Numbered from the stretch's first letter, positions 1 to 9,615 are shown. The stretch is DNA of 64,000 nt from Alphaproteobacteria bacterium (GCA_021325375.1 JAJPHG010000039.1:1-64000); one strand, 5' to 3'. A program made the numbers and translations. Notes: generated by a model not told the origin, from the sequence alone.

Positions 1-155
1 CCGCCGGCGCGCTTGATCGGGCGCACCTGCGCGAAGCGGCTTTCCCAGAAGCGCAGCACGTGCTGCGGCATGTCGAGCTCGAGGGCGACTTCGCTGATCG
101 TGCGGAAGGCTTCCGGCGACTTCTCGCGAAGGACGGCGCTTGCCAGCATCGCCAT
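1..155 (-). CDS. MerR-family transcriptional regulator, N-terminal part (cut by window edge)
   Basis: The minus-strand frame starting at 155 encodes about 51 residues beginning [17 protein letters not shown], followed by [22 protein letters not shown], which is the winged helix-turn-helix signature of MerR-family regulators (TISEVA..L.....LRFWE). The start ATG overlaps the ihfA stop codon by one base (TGATG), so translation is probably coupled. A MerR gene directly behind ihfA is a common alphaproteobacterial arrangement. The effector domain lies outside the window, so the ligand and targets cannot be judged. A second in-frame ATG two codons downstream is possible. Confidence 0.8.
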   Translation of the reverse strand, partial: MAMLASAVLREKSPEAFRTISEVALELDMPQHVLRFWESRFAQVRPIKRAG

Positions 156-472
156 CAGTCGTCACCGCCTTCGGGCGGCGCCTGACCGTTGATCACGGCC
201 TTGAGCACATGGCTCGGACGGAAGACGAGCACGCGGCGCGGCGCGATCGGCACTTCGTCGCCGGTCTTGGGATTGCGGCCCATGCGCTGCGACTTCTGCC
301 GCACCGCGAAGGTGCCGAACGAGGAGAGCTTGACCGTCTCGCCCTTCGAGAGCGCGGAACAGAGTTCTTCGAGGATGTCCTCGACCATCTGCGCGGACTC
401 GTTGCGCGACAGGCCTACGGCCTGAAAGACGGCTTCGGTCAGATCCGCGCGGGTGAGCGTGTTAGCGGACAT
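155..472 (-). CDS. ihfA: Integration host factor subunit alpha
   Basis: 105-residue HU/IHF-type DNA-binding protein. It begins [16 protein letters not shown] and carries the typical [20 protein letters not shown] segment, in which the beta-arm proline and arginines insert into the DNA minor groove and bend it. The length matches IhfA (about 100 residues), and the location behind fabH-plsX is the usual one for ihfA. It should heterodimerise with IhfB and act in nucleoid organisation, site-specific recombination and promoter architecture. It is followed with a one-base overlap by a MerR regulator. HU rather than IHF is unlikely given the TRADL start and the context. Confidence 0.95.
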   Translation of the reverse strand: MSANTLTRADLTEAVFQAVGLSRNESAQMVEDILEELCSALSKGETVKLSSFGTFAVRQKSQRMGRNPKTGDEVPIAPRRVLVFRPSHVLKAVINGQAPPEGGDD

Positions 473-566
473 GTTGGCGGGCGACTCCCTTCCTCGGCCT
501 CGAAGTTAGGGGGAAGGGAATTTGCCGTCAACGTCAAAGGGTTGGGGGGCGAAGTTGAGCTGGGGA

Positions 567-1538
567 TTACCAGCGCACGAGTCCGGCGCCCCAGGTGAAG
601 CCCCCGCCCATGGCCTCCAGGAGCACCAAATCGCCGCGCTTGATCCGGCCGTCCTCGACCGCCGTCTGCAGGGCCAGCGGCACCGAGGCCGAGGAGGTGT
701 TGCCGTGGACCGCCACCGTCGAGATGACCTTATCGGGCGGGATCCCGAGCTTGCGGGCCGTCCCATCCAGGATGCGCTGGTTGGCCTGGTGCGGCACGAA
801 CCAGTCGATGTCGGCGACGGCGAGGCCGGCTTCCGCCGCCGAGGCCTCTATGGCGGCCGAGATATTGGTCACCGCGTGCTTGAAGACTTCCTTGCCCTTC
901 ATGCGCAGATGGCCGGTCGTCTGGGTCAGCGAGGGGCCGCCGTCGACATAGAGCAGGTCATGCAGCCGCCCGTCCGAGAACAGCTTGGTGTTGAGCACGC
1001 CGCGGTCGGCATTGGTCCCCTCGCCCTCGCGGGCCTGCATCACGAAGGCGCCGGCGCCGTCGCCGAAAAGGACGCAGGTGGTGCGGTCGGTCCAGTCGAG
1101 AAGCCGCGACATCGTCTCGGCGCCGATCAGCAGCACGGTCCTGGCCTGCCCCGCCTTGATGAAATTGTCGGCGACCGAGAGCCCGTAGATGAAGCCCGAG
1201 CACACCGCCTGGACGTCGAAGGCGGCGCCGCGCGACATGCCGAGCCGGGACTGCACCACGGTCGCGGTCGCGGGGAATGTCTCGTCGGGCGTCGTCGTGG
1301 CCACCACGATCAGGTCGAGCTCGCCCGCGTCGATGGCGGCGTCCTTGAGCGCCGCGCGCGCGGCGGCGACCGCGAGCATCGACGTGGTCTCGCCGGGCAG
1401 TGCGATGCGGCGCTCGCGGATGCCGGTGCGCTCGCGGATCCATTCGTCGCTGGTGTCGACGCGCTTGGAGAGCTCGTCGTTGGTGACGACGTTGTCAGGC
1501 AGGCTGATGCCGGTGCCGATGATCTCGGATCGGATCAC
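567..1538 (-). CDS. fabH: 3-oxoacyl-[ACP] synthase III
   Basis: 323-residue thiolase-fold condensing enzyme that starts type II fatty acid synthesis by joining acetyl-CoA (or another acyl-CoA) to malonyl-ACP in the cytoplasm. The catalytic triad is visible: Cys113 in [12 protein letters not shown], His250 in [10 protein letters not shown] and Asn280 in [13 protein letters not shown]. The full-length N-terminus ([15 protein letters not shown]) and the C-terminal [13 protein letters not shown] are both present. The start overlaps the plsX stop by 4 bases (ATGA), so the two are translationally coupled. The order plsX-fabH-ihfA links phospholipid and fatty acid initiation. Confidence 0.97.
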   Translation of the reverse strand: MIRSEIIGTGISLPDNVVTNDELSKRVDTSDEWIRERTGIRERRIALPGETTSMLAVAAARAALKDAAIDAGELDLIVVATTTPDETFPATATVVQSRLGMSRGAAFDVQAVCSGFIYGLSVADNFIKAGQARTVLLIGAETMSRLLDWTDRTTCVLFGDGAGAFVMQAREGEGTNADRGVLNTKLFSDGRLHDLLYVDGGPSLTQTTGHLRMKGKEVFKHAVTNISAAIEASAAEAGLAVADIDWFVPHQANQRILDGTARKLGIPPDKVISTVAVHGNTSSASVPLALQTAVEDGRIKRGDLVLLEAMGGGFTWGAGLVRW

Positions 1539-2575
1539 GAAGCGGCCGCCTCGGGCACCGCGTGGCCTAGATGCGCGCGGTCGGCGACGATGCGGGCGAT
1601 GATGCCCGATTGCGCCATGTCGACGGCCATGTCGAGGGCGCTGGCGAAGCCCATCGCATCCGTGCCGCCATGGCTTTTCACGACGATGCCGTTGAGGCCC
1701 AGGAATATCCCGCCATTCGCCGAGCGCGGATCGAATTTGCGGCGCAGCGCCTTCAGCGCGCCCGAGGCGAGCAGGCCGCCGATACGGCCGAGCAGCGAGC
1801 GCGTCAACGCCGCGCGCAGGAAGCCGACGAACATCTTGGCGGTGCCCTCCGCCGTCTTGAGCGCGATGTTGCCGGTGAAACCGTCCGTCACCACGACGTC
1901 GACCGTGCCCTCGGCGATGTCGTCGCCCTCGACGAAGCCGTGGAACTCGATCGGCAGCGACGCATTGCGCAGGATGTTGGCGGCCGACTTGACCGAGTCA
2001 TGCCCCTTCACGTCCTCGGAGCCGACATTGAGGAGGCCCACGCTCGGTCGCTCCAGCCCCAGGATCGCGCGCGCGAAGGCTTCGCCCATCACGGCGAAGT
2101 CCACGAGCTGCTCGGCATCCGACGAAACGTTGGCGCCGACGTCGAGCACGACGCTCTGCCCGCGCTTGGTCGGCCAGATGGCCGCAATGGCGGGGCGCGA
2201 GATGCCTTCGAGCACGCCGAGCTGGAACATCGACATCGCCATCAAGGCGCCGGTGTTGCCGGCGGAGATCGCGACCTCCGCCTCCTTGTTCTTCACCGAT
2301 TCGATCGCGCGCCACATCGAGGTGTTGCGGCCGCGGCGCAGCACGATGCTCGGCTTGTCCTCCATGCGCACCTGCTCCGCGGTGTGGCGGATGGCGACGC
2401 GCGGGCCGAGCTTGGCGTGCTTGGCGACCAGCGGCGCGAGCTGCGTCTCATCGCCGTGCAGGATGAACTTCGCGGTCGGATGGCGCAGCACCGAGCGGCC
2501 GAGCGCGGCGATGACCACGCCGGGTCCGGCATCGCCGCCCATCGCATCGATGGAAACTGTCAGTTCACGCGCCAA
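1535..2575 (-). CDS. plsX: Phosphate acyltransferase PlsX
   Basis: 346-residue PlsX, which converts acyl-ACP and phosphate to acyl-phosphate, the acyl donor for PlsY in phosphatidic acid synthesis. Family hallmarks are the N-terminal [20 protein letters not shown] and the segments [14 protein letters not shown] and [14 protein letters not shown]. It is a peripheral membrane/cytosolic enzyme. The gene lies 40 bases downstream of rpmF and overlaps fabH by 4 bases, giving the rpmF-plsX-fabH arrangement known from many proteobacteria. Confidence 0.97.
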   Translation of the reverse strand: MARELTVSIDAMGGDAGPGVVIAALGRSVLRHPTAKFILHGDETQLAPLVAKHAKLGPRVAIRHTAEQVRMEDKPSIVLRRGRNTSMWRAIESVKNKEAEVAISAGNTGALMAMSMFQLGVLEGISRPAIAAIWPTKRGQSVVLDVGANVSSDAEQLVDFAVMGEAFARAILGLERPSVGLLNVGSEDVKGHDSVKSAANILRNASLPIEFHGFVEGDDIAEGTVDVVVTDGFTGNIALKTAEGTAKMFVGFLRAALTRSLLGRIGGLLASGALKALRRKFDPRSANGGIFLGLNGIVVKSHGGTDAMGFASALDMAVDMAQSGIIARIVADRAHLGHAVPEAAAS

Positions 2576-2615
2576 ATCGCTTGAGCCTCTCGGGCCGACG
2601 ATTATGTCACAACTG

Positions 2616-2795
2616 TCAGGCTTTGGCCTTGATCACTTCACGGTCTTTGTAGTGGCCGCAAGCGCCGCAGATATGGTGCGGCCGCTTCTGCTCGCCGCAA
2701 TTGGGACATTCCGCATAGTTGGCGGGGGCCAGCGCGTGGTGCGACCGGCGCATGTTCCGCTTGGACGGAGAGGTTTTTCGTTTGGGGACCGCCAT
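2616..2795 (-). CDS. rpmF: 50S ribosomal protein L32
   Basis: Short 59-residue gene read directly from the sequence: it begins [17 protein letters not shown] and ends REVIKAKA. The [17 protein letters not shown] start is diagnostic of L32. Two CxxC pairs (Cys30/Cys33 and Cys43/Cys46) form the zinc ribbon, so this is the zinc-binding form of L32. A purine-rich GGAGTTTCCGCG lies just before the ATG. It is immediately upstream of plsX, the classic rpmF-plsX-fabH neighbourhood. Confidence 0.97.
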   Translation of the reverse strand: MAVPKRKTSPSKRNMRRSHHALAPANYAECPNCGEQKRPHHICGACGHYKDREVIKAKA

Positions 2796-2994
2796 CGCGG
2801 AAACTCCTGATTTGCCCCGCTTCGGGTCGAATCGTCCTTTTGCGCGACGGGTTTGACGCGCTTTTCGGCCTCTTGCGGGGCGGGCAAAACAAGGCGCGGA
2901 GTGAACAGGAAACCGTTTCCGGTTTCAAGCTGCAAAAATCCAGGGATTCCCTGGGTTTTCCTCATTCGTCATGGCCGGGCTTGACGAGATGGGT

Positions 2995-3498
2995 CTATTT
3001 GAGCTTCCCCAGCGCAGCGAAAGGGTGGGCGTCCTCGTCCGTCCCGTCCGTGGGCGGTTCGAACTCGACCCCGGGACAGCGGGGATAGGGATCGATCAGG
3101 AGCGCCAGCTCCTCCAGCACGGGCACCGCGAGGTCGTAGTGCAGGCTCGCGATCTCCTCGCGGCCGTCCTCGTCGACCGGCGCGACGTCGCTGTCGAAGG
3201 ACTTCACCTGGGTGAGGAAGAGGTCCCGCGTGAAGCTGCTCTCGACATGGCTCTTCACCGGCTCGAGCGTCACCACGCAGCTCTGCACGATGTCGGCCGT
3301 GAGCACGGCGTCGAGGGAAAAGCGCGTCGGCGTCACCTTGCGCAGGTCGATCTTCGCCCGGAAAGCGTCCAGCGCGTCGATTCCGGCCCATTGCGCGATG
3401 CGCGCGCGCTCTTCGTCGCCGGGCGCGATGACGACCTCGTCGTCCGCCTGGCCGAGCCGGCCGAGCTCATAAGGTTGCGCGATCGGGAAATCGCTCAT
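2995..3498 (-). CDS. YceD/DUF177 family protein
   Basis: 167-residue DUF177 (YceD) protein. The characteristic central part reads SLDAVLTADIVQSCVVTLEP followed by SHVESSFTRDLFL, and the acidic C-terminal half has the usual EEIASLHYDLAVPVLEELAL and the CPG motif (YPRCPGVEF). The family normally precedes rpmF and has been linked to 23S rRNA maturation in plants and bacteria, although its exact role is unsettled. The start overlaps the stop of the upstream bc1 chaperone gene by 4 bases. About 200 bases separate it from rpmF; the only recognisable content there is a short CGTCATGGCCGGGCTTGA repeat fragment near 2967-2984. Confidence 0.88.
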   Translation of the reverse strand: MSDFPIAQPYELGRLGQADDEVVIAPGDEERARIAQWAGIDALDAFRAKIDLRKVTPTRFSLDAVLTADIVQSCVVTLEPVKSHVESSFTRDLFLTQVKSFDSDVAPVDEDGREEIASLHYDLAVPVLEELALLIDPYPRCPGVEFEPPTDGTDEDAHPFAALGKLK

Positions 3499-3998
3499 GG
3501 CAGCGGCCCGAAATCGACGTCGCCGGAGGCAAGGTCTTCCTCGGCCAGGCGCGCCTTCGCCACAAGCACATAGCGCGCGACGTCCGCGGCGTGGCCGTCC
3601 GCTGCGCCGCGATAGAGATTGCGCCCCAGCGCCTGCGTCATCGCGCCCTCGTCCGGGCTTCCGCCATAGGCCTTGAGGCGGCCGTAGAAGGCGTCGGCCA
3701 TCGCCTTCATCCGCCGCCCGAGCCCCATGTCGCCGGCACCGAGGTCGCGCAGCCCCTCGTCGAAGCTCACGAACAGCGCGTCGGTGAGCGCCTGTGACAA
3801 ATCGTTAAGACGCTGGGCGCGCAGCCGCTCCAGCACCAGCCAGGCATGCAGCACGATGAGGTCGAAACGGCCGTCTACGGTGTCCGCGACGCCCAGTTTC
3901 GCGTAGAAAGCCGGCTCGCGCGCCCGCGACACGATGCCCGCGTTGAGGCGCGCCGCCGCTTTCCGCCAGGCCCTGGACTTGCCAGCGATATTCAGCAT
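3495..3998 (-). CDS. Ubiquinol-cytochrome c chaperone (CBP3/UQCC1-type)
   Basis: 167-residue protein of the Ubiq_cyt_C_chap family, which assists assembly of cytochrome b into the bc1 complex. The family pattern is visible in VARYAKLGVADTVDGRFDLI-like spacing: AFYAKLGVADTVDGRFDLIV, then VLHAWLVLERLR, later DLGAGDMGLGRRMKAMADAF and LGRNLYRG. It is the first gene of the minus-strand cluster and overlaps yceD by 4 bases (ATGA). The 66 bases before its start are shared with the divergent bamE gene. Its presence implies respiration through a cytochrome bc1 complex. Confidence 0.88.
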   Translation of the reverse strand: MLNIAGKSRAWRKAAARLNAGIVSRAREPAFYAKLGVADTVDGRFDLIVLHAWLVLERLRAQRLNDLSQALTDALFVSFDEGLRDLGAGDMGLGRRMKAMADAFYGRLKAYGGSPDEGAMTQALGRNLYRGAADGHAADVARYVLVAKARLAEEDLASGDVDFGPLP

Positions 3999-4064
3999 GA
4001 CGACACTTCCGGGGCGGCTTTGTCTTGAATCCGCCCACGCCTGAGGCTAGCACAGCGGACCGGT

Positions 4065-4580
4065 ATGACGAGGTTTGGGATTTCGGCCATGAGAGCGTCA
4101 ATTCTTTGCATTGCCGCCTGCGCGGTGTTGATGGGATGCGTGCCCGTCGTCAGCCAGCGCGGCTATCTCCAGGACCTCGACAACGAGGCCGGTATCGACC
4201 CATCGAGCGACACCAAGACGACCATCCAGCAGCGACTGGGCTACCCGTCCACCGAGGCGACGTTCACCTCGGACGCCTGGTACTATATCTCAAGCGTCGA
4301 AAAGCAAATCGCCTTCTTCCACCCGACGGTGGAGTCGCGCGCGATCCTGGCGATCTATTTCGACAAGAACGGCAAGGTCACCGACATCAAGCATTTCACG
4401 CTCCAGGACGGCCACGTCTTCGCGCTGGAGAACCGCGAGACGCCGAGCCGCGGACGCGAGCTGACCTTCCTGCAGCAGCTCTTCAACGCAACGCCGGGCG
4501 TGCCCATCGGCTCGCCGAACCAGAACCCCGGCCAGAGCGGTCCGCCGGGTGGCGGCGGCGGCGGCGGCGGGTATCCGTAA
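4065..4580 (+). CDS. bamE: Outer membrane protein assembly factor BamE (SmpA/OmlA family lipoprotein)
   Basis: 171-residue lipoprotein. The signal peptide ends in a lipobox-like VLMGC with Cys25 (Cys17 if translation starts at the internal ATG at 4089, which is equally plausible). The SmpA/OmlA domain covers roughly residues 35-125, with the conserved TTIQQRLGYPS, DAWYYISS and LAIYFDKNGKVTDI segments. BamE is a periplasm-facing lipoprotein of the Bam complex that stabilises BamD-BamA. The C-terminal tail is a low-complexity Gly/Pro stretch. It is divergent from the bc1 chaperone and ends 6 bases before a large palindromic repeat separating it from hppA. Confidence 0.9.
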   Translation: MTRFGISAMRASILCIAACAVLMGCVPVVSQRGYLQDLDNEAGIDPSSDTKTTIQQRLGYPSTEATFTSDAWYYISSVEKQIAFFHPTVESRAILAIYFDKNGKVTDIKHFTLQDGHVFALENRETPSRGRELTFLQQLFNATPGVPIGSPNQNPGQSGPPGGGGGGGGYP

Positions 4581-4586
4581 ACAAAA

Positions 4587-4713
4587 CGACCCTCCCCTTG
4601 AGGGAGGGTCGAAATCTGCGAAGCAGATTTCGGGAGGGGTTGGTGCAAGACCCCTCCCCGAAAAATTTTTCGCTGCGCTCAAATTTTTCGACCCTCCCTC
4701 AAGGGGAGGGTCG
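4587..4713. repeat. Palindromic repeat family A, copy A1
   Basis: A 127-base element bounded by a perfect 28-base inverted repeat (left arm 4587-4614, right arm 4686-4713). Each arm contains its own hairpin built around CCCTCCCCTTGAGGGAGGG. The centre holds a second, inner inverted pair (TTTCGGGAGGGGT facing ACCCCTCCCCGAAA). It fills the whole gap between the convergent bamE and hppA genes, so it would also be expected to act as a bidirectional transcription terminator. Other copies are at 16700-16898, 37964-38096 and 53960-54094, with fragments at 16289-16312 and near 50780. Confidence 0.9.
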
Positions 4714-4720
4714 ACTCATT

Positions 4721-6874
4721 TCAGAACGCGTGCGCCAGCGTCGCGAGCAGCAGCAGCGCCACGATGTTGGTGATCTTGATCATCGGGTTGACGGCGGGAC
4801 CGGCGGTGTCCTTGTAGGGATCGCCGACCGTATCGCCCGTCACCGCGGCCTTGTGGGCTTCGGAGCCCTTGCCGCCGTAATGGCCGTCCTCGATGTACTT
4901 TTTCGCGTTGTCCCACGCACCGCCGCCCGAGGTCATCGAGATGGCGACGAACAGGCCGGTGACGATCACGCCCATGAGCATCGCGCCCAGCGCGTTGAAC
5001 GCCTCGGCCTTGTCGTGCGTCACGAAGTAGACGACGACGAAGAGCACGACGGGCGACAGCACCGGCAGCATCGACGGGATGATCATCTCGCGGATCGCGG
5101 CCTTGGTCAGCATGTCGACGGCGCGGCCGTAATCCGGCTTCTGCGTTCCCGCCATGATGCCGGGCATCGCCTTGAACTGGCGGCGGACTTCCTCGACCAC
5201 CGCGCTCGCCGCGCGCCCGACCGCCGTCATCCCCATGCCGCCGAAGAGATAGGGCAGCAGGCCGCCGAAGAAGAGGCCGACCACGACCCAGGGATTGGCG
5301 AGGCTGAAGTTGATCTTCTCGATGTTGAGGCCCGCGAAATACGAGTAGATGTCGGAATGCGCGGCGAAGTACTTGAGATCCTCCGTATACGCCGCGAACA
5401 GCACCAGCGCGCCGAGGCCGGCGGAACCGATGGCGTAACCCTTGGTCACGGCCTTGGTCGTGTTGCCGACGGCGTCGAGCGCGTCGGTGGTCTTGCGCAC
5501 GTCGCCTTCCAGGCCCGCCATCTCGGCGATGCCGCCGGCGTTGTCGGTGACCGGACCGAAGGCGTCGAGCGCCACGATCATGCCGGCGAGCGAGAGCATC
5601 GTCGACACCGCGATGGCGATGCCGAACAGGCCCGCCAGCAGATAGGTCACGACGATGCCGACGCAGATCACGATCGCGGGCATCGCGGTCGATTCCATCG
5701 ACACCGCGAGGCCCTGGATGACGTTGGTGCCGTGGCCGGTGACGGAGGCCTTGGCGATCGACTGGACCGGGCGGTAGTTCGTGCCCGTGTAGTACTCCGT
5801 GATCCAGATCAGCAGGCCCGTCACCACGAGGCCGACGACGCCGCACTCGAACAGGCTCATGCCGGTGAACTCCAGCCCGCCGCTGGTCGTCAGCACGGCG
5901 TGGATGCCGCCCGGGATAATCCATTCGGTCAGCGGCCACAGGCCCACGAGCGACAGCACGCCGGTCGCGATCACGCCCTTGTAGAGCGCGCCCATGATGT
6001 TGTTCGACTTGCCGAGTTGGACGAAGAACGTGCCGATGATGGAGGTCAGGATGCACATGCCCGCGATGGCGAGCGGATAGATCATCAGCGCGGTCTTGAG
6101 CGAGCCGACGAAGTAGATCGAGGCGAGCACCATCGTGGCGACGGTCGTCACCGCGAAGGTCTCGAACAGGTCGGCCGCCATGCCGGCGCAGTCGCCGACA
6201 TTGTCGCCCACATTGTCGGCGATGGTCGCCGGGTTGCGCGGGTCGTCCTCGGGGATGCCCGCCTCGACCTTGCCGACCATGTCGCCGCCCACGTCGGCGC
6301 CCTTGGTGAAGATGCCGCCGCCCAGACGCGCGAAGATCGAGATCAGCGAGGCGCCGAAGCCGAGGGATACGAGCGAGTCGACGATGATGCGGCCCTGGTG
6401 GTCGTCATTGGGATCCAGATGCAGGCCGCCGGTCAGGAACGCGTAGTAGCCCGCAACGCCGATCAGGCCGAGGCCCACCACCAGCATGCCGGTCACCGCG
6501 CCCGAGCGGAACGCGACGGACAGTCCCTGCGCCAACCCGTGACGCGCGGCTTCGGCCGTGCGCACGTTGGCGCGGACCGAGACGTTCATGCCGACATAGC
6601 CGGCCAGGCCCGAAAGGAAGGCGCCGATGAAGTAGCCGACGGCCTCCTGCCAGCCGAGGAACCAGAAGGCGAGCGCGAAGATCACCACGCCCACGATCGC
6701 GATCGTCATGTACTGACGATTGAGGTAGGCGCGCGCGCCTTCCTGGATCGCGGCCGCGATCTCCTGCATGCGCGCGTTGCCCGCGCTCATCGAGAGGACG
6801 GACCGGATGGTCCAAACGCCGTAGAGCAGCGCCAGCACGCCCGCTCCCAAAATGAGTTCTAGCTCCAGACCCAT
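4721..6874 (-). CDS. hppA: K+-independent H+-translocating membrane pyrophosphatase
   Basis: 717-residue integral membrane pyrophosphatase with about 16 membrane spans, which couples PPi hydrolysis to proton export. The substrate-binding core spans residues 194-228 ([19 protein letters not shown], then NVGDNVGD), with further acidic loops near residue 437 ([18 protein letters not shown]) and close to the C-terminus ([18 protein letters not shown]). Lys474 and Thr477 in [10 protein letters not shown] are the residues that mark the K+-independent subfamily; the K+-dependent enzymes have Ala there. It is transcribed alone, convergent with bamE. Confidence 0.96.
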   Translation of the reverse strand: MGLELELILGAGVLALLYGVWTIRSVLSMSAGNARMQEIAAAIQEGARAYLNRQYMTIAIVGVVIFALAFWFLGWQEAVGYFIGAFLSGLAGYVGMNVSVRANVRTAEAARHGLAQGLSVAFRSGAVTGMLVVGLGLIGVAGYYAFLTGGLHLDPNDDHQGRIIVDSLVSLGFGASLISIFARLGGGIFTKGADVGGDMVGKVEAGIPEDDPRNPATIADNVGDNVGDCAGMAADLFETFAVTTVATMVLASIYFVGSLKTALMIYPLAIAGMCILTSIIGTFFVQLGKSNNIMGALYKGVIATGVLSLVGLWPLTEWIIPGGIHAVLTTSGGLEFTGMSLFECGVVGLVVTGLLIWITEYYTGTNYRPVQSIAKASVTGHGTNVIQGLAVSMESTAMPAIVICVGIVVTYLLAGLFGIAIAVSTMLSLAGMIVALDAFGPVTDNAGGIAEMAGLEGDVRKTTDALDAVGNTTKAVTKGYAIGSAGLGALVLFAAYTEDLKYFAAHSDIYSYFAGLNIEKINFSLANPWVVVGLFFGGLLPYLFGGMGMTAVGRAASAVVEEVRRQFKAMPGIMAGTQKPDYGRAVDMLTKAAIREMIIPSMLPVLSPVVLFVVVYFVTHDKAEAFNALGAMLMGVIVTGLFVAISMTSGGGAWDNAKKYIEDGHYGGKGSEAHKAAVTGDTVGDPYKDTAGPAVNPMIKITNIVALLLLATLAHAF

Positions 6875-7051
6875 GTTCTTGATCCCTGCCTAGCGGATTT
6901 TCGGATACTGACCCGGACGGCGTTCGCCGCCGATCCCCATGGCCGGCCGGAATGGACCTACCGCTTCAAGGGCGCGCGACGTATGCCAAAAGCGGGCGCG
7001 CGAGGCAATAATCGGAATTGACGCATTTTGTGGGGCCTTCCACAGCCTCCC

Positions 7052-7150
7052 TGTCATGGCCCGCGAATGCCGGTCACCCAGGTGACGCAGCCCAGCTTTC
7101 GCCAGGCCAAGCAGCTTCAACTGGGCGGCCGGCATTCGCGGGCCGTGACA
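7052..7150. repeat. Palindromic repeat family B, copy B1
   Basis: A 99-base element with mirrored ends: TGTCATGGCCCGCGAATGC at the left and GGCATTCGCGGGCCGTGACA at the right, separated by about 55 bases. It lies in the 359-base divergent gap between hppA and the CPBP gene (6875-7233). The rest of that gap shows no gene; it should hold both promoters, and a purine-rich tract ends at 7230. Copies B2 and B3 at 12277 and 59310 share the same ends. Confidence 0.8.
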
Positions 7151-7233
7151 ATTTCTTCTGTAAATATCTGACGCGCTTGCATTAATTCCGAAATGAGGCG
7201 CCAATCCCCCGCGGGAAGCGGGGGCGGATCCTC

Positions 7234-8055
7234 ATGTGGAATCGGATACCGGTCATCGTCAGAGCCGTCGTCACCGGCATCCTGGTAGGGCTCATCGCGG
7301 CCAATCTCTGGCCCGTCTTCCTGTTCAAGCTGGGCATGCCCACCGCGGCCGCGGTCGAGGCGGTGTTCCTGGCCGTCTATGTCTGGTGGGTCCGCGGCGG
7401 CGGGCCGCCCAGGTCGTGGAAGACGGCGCGCGCCAAGAACTTCCGCAGCCGCAAGCTTTCCGCGCGCGACTGGACATGGGGGCTGATCGCGGCGGTCGGA
7501 ATCGCTGCGAGCGTGCATGCGGCCATCGTGGTCCTGTTCCGCCTCGTCCCCTTCCCGGCCGCGGCGTTCCATCGCGGCTACGACCTTTCCTTCATCCCGA
7601 CGCGTGAGATGCAGCTTCTGGCCTGCGTCGTCTCAGCCGCGTCTGCCGGCATCTGCGAGGAGACGGGTTTCCGCGGCTATATGCAGGTGCCGATCGAGAA
7701 ACGCCACGGTGCCTTCGTCGCGATCTTCATCTCCTCGTTGTTCTTCATGGCGATCCATCTGACGAAGGACTGGTCGCTGATCGGGATGGTGCCGATCGTC
7801 TTCGTCGCGGGCGTGCTCTACGGCACGCTCGCCTGGGCGTCGAAGAGCCTCGTCTTCGGCATGATCGGCCACACGATCATGGATATCGGCCTGTTCGCCT
7901 ATTGGTGGACGCAGATCCTGGGGACATTCTCGCAGCGCCCGATCTCCGAAACCGGCATGGATCAGAATTTCTGCATTGAATGCACCGCACTAGGTGCAGC
8001 GCTGGTCATCGCGCTGGGTGCAATCGTGCGGCTGCGCTCATTGCGGCCTGTTTAA
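7234..8055 (+). CDS. CPBP family intramembrane glutamic endopeptidase
   Basis: 273-residue polytopic membrane protein of the CPBP/Abi (Rce1-like) family. The three conserved motifs are present: Glu142-Glu143 with Arg147 in CEETGFRGYM, His175 in FFMAIH, and His213 in GHTIMD. These form the membrane-embedded active site in characterised relatives such as Rce1. Substrates cannot be predicted; bacterial members act in CAAX-like processing, bacteriocin immunity or signalling. Its C-terminal 20 residues (ECTALGAALVIALGAIVRLR) are closely matched by a decayed fragment at 9737-9814, suggesting that a second copy once existed. No operon partner is evident. Confidence 0.88.
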   Translation: MWNRIPVIVRAVVTGILVGLIAANLWPVFLFKLGMPTAAAVEAVFLAVYVWWVRGGGPPRSWKTARAKNFRSRKLSARDWTWGLIAAVGIAASVHAAIVVLFRLVPFPAAAFHRGYDLSFIPTREMQLLACVVSAASAGICEETGFRGYMQVPIEKRHGAFVAIFISSLFFMAIHLTKDWSLIGMVPIVFVAGVLYGTLAWASKSLVFGMIGHTIMDIGLFAYWWTQILGTFSQRPISETGMDQNFCIECTALGAALVIALGAIVRLRSLRPV

Positions 8056-8120
8056 CCCCCAGGTTGATTGGCGAAGCAACTTTTGGTAGTGTTCCTCATA
8101 TATTCGCATCGGGGGGCGGT

Positions 8121-8792
8121 ATGCATAGTTCAATCTCGTGCAGATTTCTGTCGTTCGTCGCCGCAGTCGGACTGGTGCTCTCGGCGAACTCCGCTTCACC
8201 GCGGACGTTGAACATCCCCCCCGTCATGCAACAGACACCGGAATGGTGCTGGGCCGCATCTTCCGAGATGGTATTGAAGTACTACAGGTTTCCAAACTTG
8301 AACCCGGCGGGCAACTATCAATGCGGCGTTGTCGGCGCACAGGGCGGATATTGCGCGGCGAGTTGCGCAATGTGCCTCAACGCCGGAGGGACGACGGATC
8401 GAATCGCGGCGGTTATTCAGGCGTATCAGAATTATGCGCAGATGCTTCGGCACTACAGCAATTCGGACTTCAGTCCAGCCGCGGTCGGCGTTCTGTCGGA
8501 ACAGGAAATCATCGATTCCATAGATGCAAACGCGCCGATCATCGCCGGAATCTCGCCCACCATCCCGTTCCCGCCAAATCTGGGCTTCAGCCAGCACGCG
8601 GTCGTCATTGTCGGCTACGACGGCGATGCCGACAATCTCGACGTGATCATAAACGATCCCTTCCCCTATCCGGGGTTCGCGGTTCCCTATGTGCAGGCCG
8701 GCGGCCGGCGCTTGACGTACGGAAGATATGAACTTCCCTATCAGACCTTCGTCGATCACTTCGACTACGGCAATTCAATCACCTTCAACTAG
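8121..8792 (+). CDS. Secreted papain-like cysteine peptidase (C39/C70-like)
   Basis: 223-residue protein with a signal peptide (about residues 1-26, ending around SANSASP) and a papain-like fold. The apparent active site is Cys43 in QQTPEWCWAASSEM (with Gln37/38 as the oxyanion residue), His159 in FSQHAVVIVGYDG and Asn178/Asp179 in DVIINDPF. This arrangement resembles the Papain_C70 and C39-like families. Four further cysteines (68, 78, 82, 85) could form disulfides, fitting export. The start at 8121 is preceded by a G-rich GGGGGGCGGT and leaves a clean signal peptide; longer in-frame starts do not. Base composition is visibly less GC-rich than in neighbouring core genes. Function and substrate are unknown. 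Confidence 0.75.
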   Translation: MHSSISCRFLSFVAAVGLVLSANSASPRTLNIPPVMQQTPEWCWAASSEMVLKYYRFPNLNPAGNYQCGVVGAQGGYCAASCAMCLNAGGTTDRIAAVIQAYQNYAQMLRHYSNSDFSPAAVGVLSEQEIIDSIDANAPIIAGISPTIPFPPNLGFSQHAVVIVGYDGDADNLDVIINDPFPYPGFAVPYVQAGGRRLTYGRYELPYQTFVDHFDYGNSITFN

Positions 8793-8802
8793 CCGACCTG
8801 TC

Positions 8803-9615
8803 TCATTTATCCGGCGGCGTTGAAGAGGCCGGTGCGGACGGCAGTAGCAATGGCGCAAGCAGCGCGTGGTTCCATGCGCATCGATTCTGAGCGTTCAGCC
8901 AAACAGCTCCCGGCTGAAAGTACGCGGCACGCACATAGGGAGGCATCGGAAGAGTGACAAGTTCGTGAGACCATCGGGAGACAATGCCGTCAAGACCGCT
9001 ACACTGCCCATAGGTCCCCTCGGTCACCATCCAATCGCCTAAGATCAATATGCGTTCGACCTGCATAGCGTCGGAATCTGCTTTACCGAGCGCTGTCTGG
9101 AAGTCGTTCCGGACGTCGCGCATCGCATCCGCGTCACCCAATTGGGCACGCGCCTTCGCGCGCATTCGCAAGGTTTCCACGGTCATGTAGGTGCCGCGCG
9201 CGACGCCGACCGCATCGTTGGCCAGCGCCAGCGAGGCTGCGGGATCTATCTGATATTCGAACGTTGATAAGACGACGAAATCTGCCGTGCCGAGGCGTTT
9301 TTTTACAGACGGCAGCAAATTCATCGCATCATTGGCAACGCTCATAGCTTGAGCCTGGGCCGCCATCGATTTCTGCAGCGGGCCGTCGAGGCCCCCTTGT
9401 ATGAGCGGCATCAAAGAAGTGAGTTGCTGAACATCACTTTCGAATTCACGGTACTGCTTGTCTTGCTGCTCCTCAGGCTGAGAAATAATTTTGTCGTAAA
9501 CCGTGAAACCGCCATTCGCCGTTGATAGAACGAAGCCGATGACGGCCGCCCACAATGTTATATTTTCCTTGTTGGACCCCGTTGTCAGGGACTTCCAGAA
9601 TTTGGATTTCGCCAT
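8803..9615 (-). CDS. Membrane-anchored protein of unknown function
   Basis: 270-residue protein that I do not recognise. The start at 9615 (MAKSKFWKSL) has a good GGGGGTG ribosome-binding site; a TTG start 27 bases upstream is less likely. One transmembrane segment is visible near residues 19-38 (ENITLWAAVIGFVLSTANGG), followed by a polar, Glu/Gln-rich stretch (SQPEEQQDKQYREFESDVQQ) and an all-helical Ala-rich region, so the bulk probably faces the periplasm or cytoplasm as a helical repeat domain. It converges on the papain-like peptidase gene with only 10 bases between them. Composition is less GC-rich than core genes, consistent with acquired DNA. Confidence 0.6.
   Translation of the reverse strand: MAKSKFWKSLTTGSNKENITLWAAVIGFVLSTANGGFTVYDKIISQPEEQQDKQYREFESDVQQLTSLMPLIQGGLDGPLQKSMAAQAQAMSVANDAMNLLPSVKKRLGTADFVVLSTFEYQIDPAASLALANDAVGVARGTYMTVETLRMRAKARAQLGDADAMRDVRNDFQTALGKADSDAMQVERILILGDWMVTEGTYGQCSGLDGIVSRWSHELVTLPMPPYVRAAYFQPGAVWLNAQNRCAWNHALLAPLLLPSAPASSTPPDK

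Noticed and set aside
522..2810. Long plus-strand open frame of 762 codons opposite fabH and plsX
   Set aside because: It is antisense to two intact core genes, has Arg/His/Ala-rich composition and no recognisable domain; a typical GC-rich mirror frame.
4587..4713. CRISPR-like array
   Set aside because: The repeats are mirrored palindromes, not direct repeats with regular spacers, and no cas gene is present.
4025..6862. Plus-strand open frame of 945 codons opposite hppA
   Set aside because: Antisense to the pyrophosphatase and passing through repeat A1; composition is His/Asp/Arg-rich mirror sequence.
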